64,000 nt of DNA from assembly GCA_024114885.1 (NCBI GenBank), contig CP099422.1, positions 1,736,001 to 1,800,000 of the forward strand, in the 5' to 3' direction. Source of the DNA: Septoria linicola (taxonomy: Eukaryota > Ascomycota > Dothideomycetes > Mycosphaerellales > Mycosphaerellaceae). Below are positions 22,801-32,467 of the stretch, one piece after another. Numbering within the stretch: position 1 is the stretch's first letter; each line of letters starts with the position of its first letter. A program made the position numbers and the translations under genes. A model generated the notes under the pieces. The model did not search any database. It had not been told where the DNA came from and saw nothing but the letters and a program-made list of their open reading frames with translations.

Positions 22801-23598
22801 CAGAATAAGTTGGATGACCACGTAGTTCCTCTCTCGGCTCTGAACCTGAAAGATCTGCAAGCAGTCGGGGTGAAACATTGTCATGGCGCTAGAGCTGTGA
22901 GCATCACCACTCCATCAGGCTTCAAAGTCTCCTATTCAGGCGACTGCAGGCCATCGGAGGCATTTGCACAGATCGGCAAAGGTAGCACAGTTTGCATACA
23001 TGAGGCAACATTCGATGACGAGCTACAAGGTGATGCCGAGGCGAAGAACCATAGCACAACGTCAGAAGCGCTGGACATCGCGCAGAAGATGAATGCCAGG
23101 GCATGTGTGCTCACCCACTTCAGTCAGCGATACCAGAAAGTGCCTGTACTGGAAAGGGGCGAGGATGGGCCGAAAGATGTTCTTGACACAAACAGCTCAG
23201 CTGATGCTTTGATGGTCGATGAATCCACGAACCCTGAGGACGAGATGTCAGGACCACTTGAAGATGTGGCGGCCACTTTCCCAGATCAGCAAGCTAGCAA
23301 TGGTGGTGGTGGCAAGCAATACGACATCCCAAGCAAGTTTGGCACTTCCAAACCAGAGGCCGTCAAGTTCAAGCTACAGTCTGATATGAAAGTTGCGGTG
23401 GCTTTCGACTATATGCGTGTAAGAGTGGGTGACATCTGGCAGATGGAGAAATTCACGCCCGCGTTACTGAAGCTATTTGAAGAAGAGGCGAAGGAGGTTG
23501 CCGAAGCAGGTGACGGAGGTTCCAACGTCGCGGTGAAGGGCCAGCAGGGCCACAAGGGCAAAGACAAGCAGAAGGGCAAGAGTCAGAGAAGGAACTGA
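19875..23598 (+). CDS. TRZ1: Long-form tRNase Z (ELAC2/Trz1), likely with mitochondrial targeting sequence
   Basis: The frame is open from 19885 to the stop at 23598. The catalytic half has VITLGTGSALPSKYRN, the zinc motif ISHMHADHQLG, SYSGDCRPS, CIHEATFDDE and VLTHFSQRY; the N-terminal half has the degenerate domain starting MRSFVQILTTPTADTPGTTL. The enzyme cuts the 3' trailer from precursor tRNAs in nucleus and mitochondria. The first in-frame ATG is at 20545 (1,017 residues), yet 220 stop-free codons precede it, rich in Arg and Ser with a SRPYSTLRR cleavage-like site, looking like a mitochondrial presequence. One model that supplies an ATG: exon 19875-19880 (ATG CAA), intron 19881-19995, then exon 19996-23598. 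Family call is certain; the start is not. Confidence 0.92.
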
Positions 23599-23756
23599 TA
23601 AAACAGCAGACAGCCTTGTTAACGGGGAACATTTCCTCCTCTGCTCATGCATAGACATGTGTACTCGATCAAATGGTAGTTACAACACTTGCACCGCTAG
23701 AGCTCGACTCCAGACGAACAACATGCGCGGGGTCACTTCACTAGGCCCGATCGAAG

Positions 23757-24134
23757 GTGAATGCACTGACACAGTCGACGAAGTTGCTCCAAGAGCGCCT
23801 TCTCAGCCTCTACAATAGAGGCTTCGTCGATCAAGAGGTGGCTCTGCCGGAATGGGTCCACGATCTCGACCGTCACTACTACACGCGCTTCACCTTCTCG
23901 CTCACCCCACACTTGTTCTCTATGCCATACGTCTTTGACCACATCAGTTACGAGCGAGGTAGGAGGAGGAGAGAGCGACGCAGGGCGCGGCTGAACAATT
24001 TGGCGAGGTCGATCCATCAACTTTTTGGGGGCTGGCCAAACCTAAACGCGGTGCAGCGGGTCGTCAGCTATGCGCTGGTCAATGGGGAGACCTACGAGGA
24101 GGTATTTCGGAGGAAGACGAATGGCGTGGCTTAA
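23757..24134 (+). CDS. Possible hypothetical protein; start unresolved
   Basis: A 125-codon open frame begins after a stop and lacks an ATG at its 5' end (first codon GTG), so a real gene would need an upstream exon. The translation has a plausible folded look: LLSLYNRGFVDQEVALPEWVHD, then an Arg-rich stretch RGRRRRERRRAR, then SIHQLFGGWPNLNAVQRVVSYAL. I do not recognise it. It could equally be 3' flank of tRNase Z. The opposite strand also holds a 95-codon frame. Confidence 0.3.
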   Translation: MNALTQSTKLLQERLLSLYNRGFVDQEVALPEWVHDLDRHYYTRFTFSLTPHLFSMPYVFDHISYERGRRRRERRRARLNNLARSIHQLFGGWPNLNAVQRVVSYALVNGETYEEVFRRKTNGVA

Positions 24135-24373
24135 ACTAGTCCCGAGGACGCGAGTGTCAGGACGATCGAGGCGAGCTGCAGAAATTAATGGAGATCTCGA
24201 TATGGCCATTGAAACAAGAGCAAGGAGGGGATATGGACGGGATCGGCGGCAGTGGTGCGGTTTGCGCTATCACAACCTGGAAATCGAAAGAGATGCTTCC
24301 ATGAACTCAAGCAATCCCATAGCTTGACCCTCTTCGACGCAGCGCTGCCTTCATCTAGCACACCACCGGTCCC

Positions 24374-25324
24374 TCAAATCACCCCCGGAAACTGCCTCTC
24401 CCTATTCCTCTCCCACCAAACCTCCTCATGCGCCGCAATCAATTCACACTCCTCCCCCATCACCTGATCAAACTCCCTCAACCGCTTAATACTTTCCGCG
24501 GCCTTCTCCTTATCAACATGAATACACAACATATGCCCGTCTCCATTCTCCCACGTCCCGATTTCCTTCTCACCTGTCAGAAGCCTCCGATCGTGGAATG
24601 CGTCTCCACACAGCATGATCCAGCGATCTTTTGTTCGACAGAGAAGATTGACGTGGCCGGGGAGGTGGCCTGGGGTGTCGATTACGTAGACGGAGGAGTC
24701 GTTGAATAAGTCTAGCGCGGCGGGGAAGGGGCCGAGAGGTTTCCAGTCTTTGCTGTTTTTATCGCTCGGGTTGGAGAACTCTGCCGTTCGGTCGGGAGGT
24801 AGAGTGTCAGGTTCGAAATGCTGATGACTCGCTGTGCCTCCCAGTCCGTGCGCTAAGACGTCTGCGGCGCCGTATCCAATGCGGAATTGTGCTTGAGGAA
24901 AGTCCTCCGGGTCGCCGTGGTGGTCATAGTGCACGTGGCTGAGAATTACCAGATCGATGGATGAGGGAGGGAGACCTCCAGCTTGGAGTTGTGCTGCAAC
25001 GCCAGGTTCGAGGTTGAAGGGTTTGCGGCTAGCGAGGTGGTTTTGCAGAACTTGAGGGTATGCTGAGGGTGATTTGCGGAGACCGAGATCGAACATGAGG
25101 TGGAATGGCTTGCCATCTTGGTTCAATTGATACTGAGATGTGGAAGGCGGGTTCGGATGAGTGACGAGGAACGTAAGAGATGGAACTGTTCGTTTAGCAC
25201 CTGGGTCTGCTGGGTGAACGAAGAAGTTATCTGGTAGTGTGATGAAGCCGCCCGCTATGGACGAGACTGTGACATAGTTCTGGTTTGAAAGAGCTGATGG
25301 AAGGGGAGAAGGAGAGGATGACAT
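24374..25324 (-). CDS. Metallo-beta-lactamase-fold hydrolase, N-acyl homoserine lactonase-like
   Basis: A single exon of 316 codons from the ATG at 25324. The zinc motif HxHxDH is seen in VILSHVHYDHHGDPEDF at about residues 127-143, with further ligands in VIDTPGHLPGHVNLL, MLCGDAFHDRR and a late IAAHEEVWW. This layout matches the AttM/AiiA-like lactonase branch of the metallo-beta-lactamase superfamily, common in filamentous fungi. Lactone hydrolysis is inferred; the natural substrate is unknown. No signal peptide, so probably cytosolic. It is divergent from the carboxymuconolactone decarboxylase-like gene, with 439 bases between the starts. Confidence 0.85.
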   Translation of the reverse strand: MSSSPSPLPSALSNQNYVTVSSIAGGFITLPDNFFVHPADPGAKRTVPSLTFLVTHPNPPSTSQYQLNQDGKPFHLMFDLGLRKSPSAYPQVLQNHLASRKPFNLEPGVAAQLQAGGLPPSSIDLVILSHVHYDHHGDPEDFPQAQFRIGYGAADVLAHGLGGTASHQHFEPDTLPPDRTAEFSNPSDKNSKDWKPLGPFPAALDLFNDSSVYVIDTPGHLPGHVNLLCRTKDRWIMLCGDAFHDRRLLTGEKEIGTWENGDGHMLCIHVDKEKAAESIKRLREFDQVMGEECELIAAHEEVWWERNRERQFPGVI

Positions 25325-25763
25325 GTTTGGAAGAGAGGAACGTGTCGTGCCTTAGCTTTTTCGTGTTTGATCAGATGCACTCCAAGTATCATGTCTTGAC
25401 TGAATATGCATCTTGGACGATTGCCGAGCTATTCTGTCTGTCCCCGCAAGTCTCTTGCTTGGTATGGCTTTGCGAAGTAAGTGGTGACGTCCGGAGCTCT
25501 TCGAAGCTATACAGCTTGTAAGGCGGGCAAGCTGCTGTTAAAGTGCTTCCGACATCGCAAGCTACTGCAGCTCCAAGCTTCGGAGAGCTCGACCTCTGCC
25601 CTTCGTCGAGAGCACGAGGGTAATGATGTAGCGCTTGAATAGCCATTGTTAAGCTCTTTGCTTGTCCTGTGCAACGTTTAGCCATTACTCTCTCCCACCG
25701 CAGATATATACTCATTCGAACGTCTTGTCATCGGGACCCGCCAGAACAGCAGAAGCAGCAAAT

Positions 25764-26327
25764 ATGACAGCCAACTACACACCTGAGGAGGTCAAAAAGG
25801 CCCATGAGATCCTTTACAATGAGGGAATCAAGATGCGATACCAAGTCGCAGGCAAAGAATACGTCGACAAGTCTCTCGCAGCAGCGAGCAACCCATTTGC
25901 CAAAGCTATGCAAGAATGTCAGTTTGCACTTCCCCAACAAATCAACACCCAATTTTCACACTCACTGACCATTCTACCAGACGTCTCAGAATCCTGCTGG
26001 GGCAGTATCTGGACCCGCCCTGGCCTCGAACTGAAGACACGCTCTTTCCTTAACATCGCCATGCTGTGCTGCCAAAACCGAGGAACAGAGCTAGCTACGC
26101 ACGTCAAGGGAGCTTTGAACAATGGCGCCTCTGAAGAAGAAATTCGAGAAGTAATTCTGCAGGCTGCATGCTACTGTGGCATGCCAGCTGGAATTGAAGG
26201 CTTCCGTGTCGCGTGGAAAGCTGTGCAGGAGTGGCATGCGCAGAAGAAGAAGGAAGGCGAGAATACTAGAGGGGATGAAGATCGACATGTGGATGTGGAT
26301 ATTGCGAGTAGGAGTAAGGAGGACTAA
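25764..26327 (+). CDS. Carboxymuconolactone decarboxylase (CMD) family protein
   Basis: Exons 25764-25917 and 25981-26327 give 166 residues (MTANYTPEEVKKAHEIL...). The CMD core is clear: AMQEYVSESCWGSIWTRPGL, TRSFLNIAMLCCQNRGTEL, HVKGALNNGASEEEIREV and CYCGMPAGIEGFRVA. In AhpD-like members a CxxC plus His does redox chemistry; here the motif is not complete, so a 4-carboxymuconolactone decarboxylase-type or related role is more likely but unproven. The 63-base intron has a weak GTCAGT donor, and its length and lack of stops mean that retention would keep the frame and add 21 residues. The tail is acidic and charged. Confidence 0.88.
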   Translation: MTANYTPEEVKKAHEILYNEGIKMRYQVAGKEYVDKSLAAASNPFAKAMQECQFALPQQINTQFSHSLTILPDVSESCWGSIWTRPGLELKTRSFLNIAMLCCQNRGTELATHVKGALNNGASEEEIREVILQAACYCGMPAGIEGFRVAWKAVQEWHAQKKKEGENTRGDEDRHVDVDIASRSKED

Positions 26328-26580
26328 GGCTGTGCACTGTTAGCATTGCGAAGGCAAGCAGGCGACGCAGGTGGGATTGGCTCCGCGAAAGACAGTCGTA
26401 GAGACACAAATGAGATTCGTGGTACATCCTAGTCGCACTATACCTATACCTATCAGATTCTGCCAGCCAGACGCCGCCCGAGACTCACAGTCCCGTGGTC
26501 AGAGAAGTGATCACTCAAACTCCTGGGCGTTGTTATCAATCAGCCCCTGCCAACCGTCAACACTTGATTCATTATCGCAC

Positions 26581-27565
26581 TCATTGACCATCACGTGCCT
26601 TCCTCCAGCTCTCCTCTTGTTCCTGTTGCAACTCGCTGATGTTCTTGGCCACGTCTTCCAGGATCTCCGCCGCGCGGTTGTGGTACTCAGCTTGAGCCTT
26701 GGCCAGCTCAACCAGATTTCTCAATGGTTCAGGAGTGTCGAGCACGTTTCGCATAATGCTTGTGGCCTCGTCTACCTTCTCCACGAAAGTGTCCTCTGCA
26801 GCCTCGATTGCGTGTCTTTGTGCTTCGGTGTAGGACTCCTCGTGCTTTCCACCTGCACTTGCCTTGCTCTTCACCGCATCCAGGTTCAACCGCGCGTTCT
26901 GCACGGCGGTCCGCGCTTTGTCTGCAGCCTTGATGCTTTGGTTCAGAGTAGTGCTCCAGCCAGCAAGGAACTTGCCCTGGATCTTCTCGTCCTGGTCGAG
27001 ACGTGCTTCGCCGACCTTTTCAGAGGAAATGGCAAACTTCTCGAGTCCTTGGGACAGTGGATCTGGTTCGGTGCTGCCTTGAGGAGTGGCAGTGGAGATG
27101 GTCTGCGAGCCAGCAAGACAGGCCCGTGCGATGGCGTGGGAAAAGGTCTTTGGCTGGGGTTTGGCGGAAGGAGGAGCAGTGAGTGCTGCCTGGGCTTCTG
27201 CTGCGCTACCGGCTTTGCTGAGAAGTCCGACCTAGATGGTGACATGTTAGTGACGGTGCAAAGGATCATCAAGAACACCAAAGTCGCACCTTCTCACTGA
27301 TGCTCTTTCCCAAGTCCTGGAAGCTCTCCTTCACATTTGGTGGATAATCGTAGGCTTCATTGGCATACTGCGAGGTCGCGGCCAACAAGCGCTGGTGAGT
27401 CTGCTTCAGCGCATCGATCCTGGTCTCCAGCTCGACATAGTCGTGAGGCAGTTCGGTCTTTTCGCCCGCATTGCCCGTCTGCTCCTTGATCCACTGCTGG
27501 CTGCGCGTCGCAAAGGGCGTAACGCTGGAGCCGATCGAGTTGGTGAAAGCGCGAAACTTGTCCAT
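26581..27565 (-). CDS. GVP36: BAR-domain protein, Gvp36-like
   Basis: Two exons, 27290-27565 and 26581-27231, give 308 residues with a 58-base intron. The start MDKFRAFTNSIGSSVTPFATRSQQWIKEQ and the following HDYVELETRIDALKQTHQRLL match fungal Gvp36-type BAR proteins. Long amphipathic helices run to the C-terminus (KISEKVG..., LDQDEKIQGKFLAGW, EDVAKNISELQQEQEESW), as expected of a BAR dimer that senses or bends membranes at Golgi and endosomes. It shares a 331-base divergent promoter with MGM1. Confidence 0.87.
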
Positions 27566-27896
27566 GGTGCGTGATTGAGATTTCTTCCTATTGAGGACGA
27601 TTTGAAGTGTGAATTGGCGCAAGGTCCGAAAGTTGTCTGCAGTAGGAAACAAACAAAAGAAACCGACAGATGGCACTTAAGTTTGTTGAGAGGCTGACAA
27701 CCCTCGCGCGAGTGGGAAGAGCACAGGCGCACGTCAGGTTCAAGGGTCGCAGCTTGGATCGCCGTGTGCTCGATGCAGTCACTGTGTTCCCACTTCTTGA
27801 AAGTGCCAGGACTGACGCGACAATCAACATCAAACCATCTCGACTACTGGGAGAACTGGACTGGATCATAATTGGATTGCCGCCGATGCTTTCACA

Positions 27897-30728
27897 ATGA
27901 CCACGAGGCTGCTGTCCTCGAGGCTTGCCCAGCGCACTCAGACAGCCCTCTCACGCACGCCACGCCCGAATGTAGCCACTTTATATGACAGCAGCACTCT
28001 GGCTGCGAAACGATCAATCACACTCTCCGCGCTTTCTGGGTCAAGTAGTGCACTGCGAAGATGGACGCAACGGAAAGCCTGGCCAGCAGGCGCGAATGCG
28101 ATGCACAACTTGCCAGCAGTCCGACATGCTTCATTCGCTCGCGTTATCCCCAAGCTGTTTATGAAGTTGGTGCGTGTGCCCGCAATGATGGGACTGACCA
28201 TGGTTGGCGGTGTCGCATATCTGCAGTATCAGACAGCTCAAGCAGGAGCCTATGCTGTAGATGTGTTTGGTAAAGCGCGGGATGCGACCATGGGCGCTGC
28301 AAATGGTGTTCTGGGAGGTCTGGGAGACGTGTTTGCGCAAGTGAGCAGAGGAGCCGAAAAGACCAAGGAGGATGCGAAGGGTATACAGATGCCACAGTGG
28401 ATGAAAGACATCTACGAGGGGCGCACTGGCCAGGAAGGCGGCGGCCAGAACGGCGGCCGAGGAGGACCAAACGAGCCGAAGCAGAGTGGTGTTGGCGTCA
28501 CAGGAGCCGGCGCTGCTACAGCTGCTGCATTCGCATTGGATGCTGAAGGCGAGGAAGACGAGCGATCGCGAGACGAGGCTGCCAGGGACGACCAGATGAT
28601 GCTGCTCACGCGCAAAATGATTGAGATACGGTCACTACTACAGACTGTAGGGCAATCGGAGACACTGACACTACCATCGATTGTGGTTGTCGGTTCTCAG
28701 TCGTCGGGCAAGAGCTCAGTGTTGGAGGCGATAGTCGGACACGAGTTTCTGCCTAAAGGCTCCAACATGGTGACGAGACGACCAATCGAACTCACGCTTG
28801 TCAACACGCCTAAAGTGGCAGCAGAATATGGCGAATTCCCCGCGCTAGGTCTCGGCCGCATGACAGACTTCAGTCAGATCCAAAAGACTTTGCTAGACTT
28901 GAATCTGGCTGTGCCCGAGAAGGACTGCGTTTCAGACGACCCCATTCAGCTGCGGATTTACTCGCCCAACGTCCCAGATCTTTCATTGATCGATCTCCCG
29001 GGATATATCCAAGTCGAAGCCTTCGACCAGCCAACGGAACTGCGCATGCGTATACAGGATCTGTGTGACAAGTACATTCAATCACCTAACATCATTCTGG
29101 CAATTTCCGCTGCCGATGTCGATCTCGCCAACTCTACGGCACTACGCGCAGCAAGACGAGCAGATCCTCGAGGCGAGCGAACAATTGGTGTAGTGACTAA
29201 GATGGACCTGGTCGATCCAGTTCGAGGCGCTCAGATCTTGGCAGATAAGAACTATCCTCTCCGGTTGGGATACGTCGGCGTTGTGTGCAAAGTGCCACAA
29301 GAGTCGAGATCGCTGTTCTCGCGTGGGGCCCAGAATATCACGAGCCTGATCACGAAGAATGAGTCGGCGTACTTCAATGCACACCCGGAGACCTTCGGTC
29401 CCGATGCAAAAGTCAACGTCACAGTCGGTACGCCAGCGCTTCGAAAGAAGCTGATGCATGTGCTCGAGAACACAATGTCTGCGTCATTGAAGACGACCAG
29501 TGAAGCCATACATCACGAGCTCGCCGAAGCATCGTACGAATTCAAGGTGCAGTACAACGAGCGACCGCTAAGTGCTGAGAGCTATCTGGCAGAGTCGCTG
29601 GATGCATTCAAGCATGGCTTCAAGAAGGTTTCTGAAGAGTTCGGACGTCAGGAGGTCCGAGACATTGTTAAGCGCGAGCTGGACCAACAAGTGTTGAATC
29701 TGCTCGCACAGCGATACTGGAACAGACCAGTAGAAGATCTCAGACCTGTCGACCGAAATTCGGAGTCCATTCAAGAACCCCTCGAAAGCCTGCCAAAAGC
29801 AGATCCGGAGAACCCCCTCTGGCACCTCAAGCTCGACGCGTCCACTTCCACTCTTACAAAGTTAGGCATTGGCAGACTGGCAACCACAGTGACAGCCCAA
29901 GCTTTACATAGCGCTGTCCAGGATCTCATCCACAGCACACCTTTCGCGACACATCCCTTCGCAGTGCAAGCGATCACGACAGCATCAGAGAACATACTGA
30001 AAGACCTGGCATACGACACGTCAGATGAGCTCGAGATTTGTGTTAAGCCGTACAAGTATCGAGTGGAAGTGTCTGACCAAGAATGGAAGCAGGGACGCGA
30101 AAACATTGCAAAGGCCCTCAAAGACGAGCTACAGTCGTGCGAGGGTGCGCTCAAGGCCGTTGAAGACCAGATTGGAGGTCGGAGAAAGGCCAAGGATGTG
30201 CTTGCCTTTATCGATCGTGTGCGGAAGGGAGATACCGTGCTCGAAGGCAATGGTGTCGGAGGTGCAGGCGGCTTCTCATCAGCCTTGCTAGAGAAGGGCA
30301 AGGAGGCACTGTTCCTTCGCGACCGTTCTGACATCCTCCGCATGCGCCTGGCAGCGATCAAGAGCCGCCAATGCTCACAACCGAAGAACAAGTACTACTG
30401 CCCCGAAGTTTTCCTCGACGCAGTGGCTGAGAAGCTCACATCGACGGCGGACCTATTCCTGGACGCCGAGCTTCTATCCAAATTCTACTACCAGTTTCCC
30501 CGCGTACTGGAGAAATGGGGACGAGACCTAGACGACAACACAATCGAGCGCTTCGCACGCGAAGATCCAAAGATCCGCAGACACCTGGACGTGGTGAAGA
30601 GGAAAGAATTGCTCGAGCACGTTCTCAAAGAAATGGAGGGTTTGCGCCAGCTAGAAGCGCGGGAGAAGCGGAACAGTAAGCGGGGAACGCAGACGGAGGA
30701 GAAGAAGCGCAAGAAATGGTTGTTTTGA
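27897..30728 (+). CDS. MGM1: Mitochondrial dynamin-like GTPase Mgm1 (OPA1 orthologue)
   Basis: A single exon of 943 codons. An Arg/Ser-rich mitochondrial presequence is followed by a membrane segment near residues 97-115 (MMGLTMVGGVAYLQYQ), and an Ala-rich hydrophobic stretch (GAGAATAAAFALDAEG, about 200-216) where rhomboid protease cleavage makes the short form. The dynamin GTPase has G1 GSQSSGKSS (about 265-273), G3 DLPG (about 366), and G4 TKMD (about 435). The middle domain and C-terminal GED-like helices follow, ending in a basic tail. It drives inner-membrane fusion and cristae shape in the intermembrane space. Identity is very secure. Confidence 0.97.
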   Translation: MTTRLLSSRLAQRTQTALSRTPRPNVATLYDSSTLAAKRSITLSALSGSSSALRRWTQRKAWPAGANAMHNLPAVRHASFARVIPKLFMKLVRVPAMMGLTMVGGVAYLQYQTAQAGAYAVDVFGKARDATMGAANGVLGGLGDVFAQVSRGAEKTKEDAKGIQMPQWMKDIYEGRTGQEGGGQNGGRGGPNEPKQSGVGVTGAGAATAAAFALDAEGEEDERSRDEAARDDQMMLLTRKMIEIRSLLQTVGQSETLTLPSIVVVGSQSSGKSSVLEAIVGHEFLPKGSNMVTRRPIELTLVNTPKVAAEYGEFPALGLGRMTDFSQIQKTLLDLNLAVPEKDCVSDDPIQLRIYSPNVPDLSLIDLPGYIQVEAFDQPTELRMRIQDLCDKYIQSPNIILAISAADVDLANSTALRAARRADPRGERTIGVVTKMDLVDPVRGAQILADKNYPLRLGYVGVVCKVPQESRSLFSRGAQNITSLITKNESAYFNAHPETFGPDAKVNVTVGTPALRKKLMHVLENTMSASLKTTSEAIHHELAEASYEFKVQYNERPLSAESYLAESLDAFKHGFKKVSEEFGRQEVRDIVKRELDQQVLNLLAQRYWNRPVEDLRPVDRNSESIQEPLESLPKADPENPLWHLKLDASTSTLTKLGIGRLATTVTAQALHSAVQDLIHSTPFATHPFAVQAITTASENILKDLAYDTSDELEICVKPYKYRVEVSDQEWKQGRENIAKALKDELQSCEGALKAVEDQIGGRRKAKDVLAFIDRVRKGDTVLEGNGVGGAGGFSSALLEKGKEALFLRDRSDILRMRLAAIKSRQCSQPKNKYYCPEVFLDAVAEKLTSTADLFLDAELLSKFYYQFPRVLEKWGRDLDDNTIERFAREDPKIRRHLDVVKRKELLEHVLKEMEGLRQLEAREKRNSKRGTQTEEKKRKKWLF

Positions 30729-31206
30729 TTCACAGTGAGCCGAAGCGAAGCGAAGCGAAGCACCAGACACATTTTGTATAAAGTACTGGGCGTTTACAGA
30801 TCGAAGGGTTTCGAAGAGGACCACATATGATACCACGGCTGGCAGACAGAGTATGTATTGAGATTCCGCTCTTGGATGCGCTAATCAGTTTCTTCGAATA
30901 AGATTCTAGCTAGACATGAATGTGATCAAATTGTAGAGACGGCTTGGTCAGCCAATTCTCGTCCCTCATCAATCCGCCGATATGTCTATCCCATGCATCT
31001 CTGCACTTTGTCGACCACTGATCAATGTCATCATTGCGTCCAAGGACTAAGTAGGGTTGTCATTCGCACAAGCTTCGTGCCTTTGCACTGCGTCGATACA
31101 AGGCTTTTCCTCCACTCACGCCTACTCGATCTACGACGAATCAAGCAGCTCTCTAAGCCAGCACTCGCGTGTCGCAGCGCCCCACAGCAGCGACAGAATT
31201 CTCGGC
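30729..31206. other. Intergenic, convergent gene ends
   Basis: 480 bases between MGM1 and the hypothetical gene at 31207. A CGAAG unit is repeated four times at 30742-30761, 14 bases after the MGM1 stop. No gene seen. Confidence 0.5.
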
Positions 31207-31866
31207 TCACCACACCCACCACCTCAGACTTGGGCACCCGTTCGGCCAGCCCTGTACCCGCACCAAACCTTTCCGAGGACATATCGATCGGCTTCCCTCT
31301 ACGCGCTGCCTCGTTCTTTCAAGATCACAATGTGCTGCCTGCGTGACCAAAGCGGACCTCCCAGCCTTTGACTTCTGCGAGCACATAGTCTTCACATCAT
31401 GCATACTCAAGCGTCTCCAGACCTTCATCACTCCAGTGCAATCGATCGCGATCGGCTCGCTGACCAGCTCACTGATAGCAGCATTCTCAATCATTTCAAT
31501 GTCAGTCTTGACATCAGCAGCCGTTGGTATGGCCGTCGAGAAGTCCGTCAATTCCTCCCACACCAGGATATCGTTAAACCATACTCCCATGCACTCCGCT
31601 CTGATCTGCTGGCTTGTGGCGAAGAAGACGGGTTCTCGGAATAGCATTGCATGCTTGCTATGCTGCTTCCTTTCCGTGAGCTCGGCGTGCATTGCAAAGA
31701 GGAATATCCGGTTTCTTAGCTCGCCTGGTAGCCGGAAGAGCGCTGACTGAGAATTTTGAAGAGCCAAGATGCGTTGGCGGACTTCGTCGAGCTTGTTCTT
31801 CATGCTTTCCAGGTCTGCATAAGACATGGCGTCCAGCGTCTTCACATCAGTCGTGTGGTGGTCCAT
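31207..31866 (-). CDS. Hypothetical protein with F-box-like/RNI-type 'LPGELRNRIF' N-terminal module
   Basis: A single exon of 219 codons from the ATG at 31866. A predicted coiled-coil start (SYADLESMKNKLDEVRQRILAL) leads into FRLPGELRNRIFLFAM and then FFATSQQIRAECMGVWF. This pair of motifs is typical of a large, poorly characterised family in Dothideomycetes that often starts with an F-box-like segment followed by a QxRAE motif. The C-terminal third is low-complexity and may be wrong if a small intron exists. Function unknown; substrate recognition in ubiquitin ligases is only a guess from the F-box resemblance. Confidence 0.65.
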   Translation of the reverse strand: MDHHTTDVKTLDAMSYADLESMKNKLDEVRQRILALQNSQSALFRLPGELRNRIFLFAMHAELTERKQHSKHAMLFREPVFFATSQQIRAECMGVWFNDILVWEELTDFSTAIPTAADVKTDIEMIENAAISELVSEPIAIDCTGVMKVWRRLSMHDVKTMCSQKSKAGRSALVTQAAHCDLERTRQRVEGSRSICPRKGLVRVQGWPNGCPSLRWWVW

Positions 31867-32467
31867 GATGTTATGGTTGGCTCGTTAAGCCAGCCAGGCT
31901 GTAGTTCTGGCCCTCGGACTCTGAGTCCGCAACGACTCTTGAAGGCCAAATGGCTCGATCGTTCGATGTCAAGGTGTGCTTGAGCTGTTCCGTTCCAATG
32001 TGATCACTATACTACTGTAGGCCAGCAAGGTGTTCATTCGGGTGCGCGGTGTTACCCGAAGTTTGACCGCCAAGTGGGTTCGATCACCGGGGAGAGCTGT
32101 GGGGAATCTGTGAGGGGAAAGGGAGAACATCAACGCGAGGTCCGTAGCGGAGGATACTTCAGATACAAAATATATTGTTTGGAATTGCGCAATCTTGGCT
32201 GCAGGTAAACAAGGCCCACCGCTCAGCTCAGCTGAGCCACGTACGGCAAGGATCCTTTTGATCCTTTTGAAAGACACGCTCGCAATCGCACTGTCCGTTG
32301 GTGTGTAAGACTTGTCTCTTGTGTCTGTGAGAAACTTGGCATTCCGCGCGCGATTGTTGCGGCCAGCGTCTGGTAGGAGCGCCAGAGGCGAAGGTCATCT
32401 CAAATCACTCTCATCACCAGGACTCAATTGAACTTCGAATCCTCGCTGTATACAATCGACCGCATTG
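31867..32467. other. Intergenic
   Basis: 600 bases between two leftward genes; contains the promoter of the gene ending at 31207 and the 3' flank of the one ending at 32468. No signature seen. Confidence 0.45.

Noticed and set aside
26371..27300. 309-codon plus-strand frame
   Set aside because: It lies antisense over the BAR-domain exon; the coiled-coil protein on the other strand has a family match and a consistent intron, while this frame has only shadow-like leucine/serine content and crosses the other gene's splice site.
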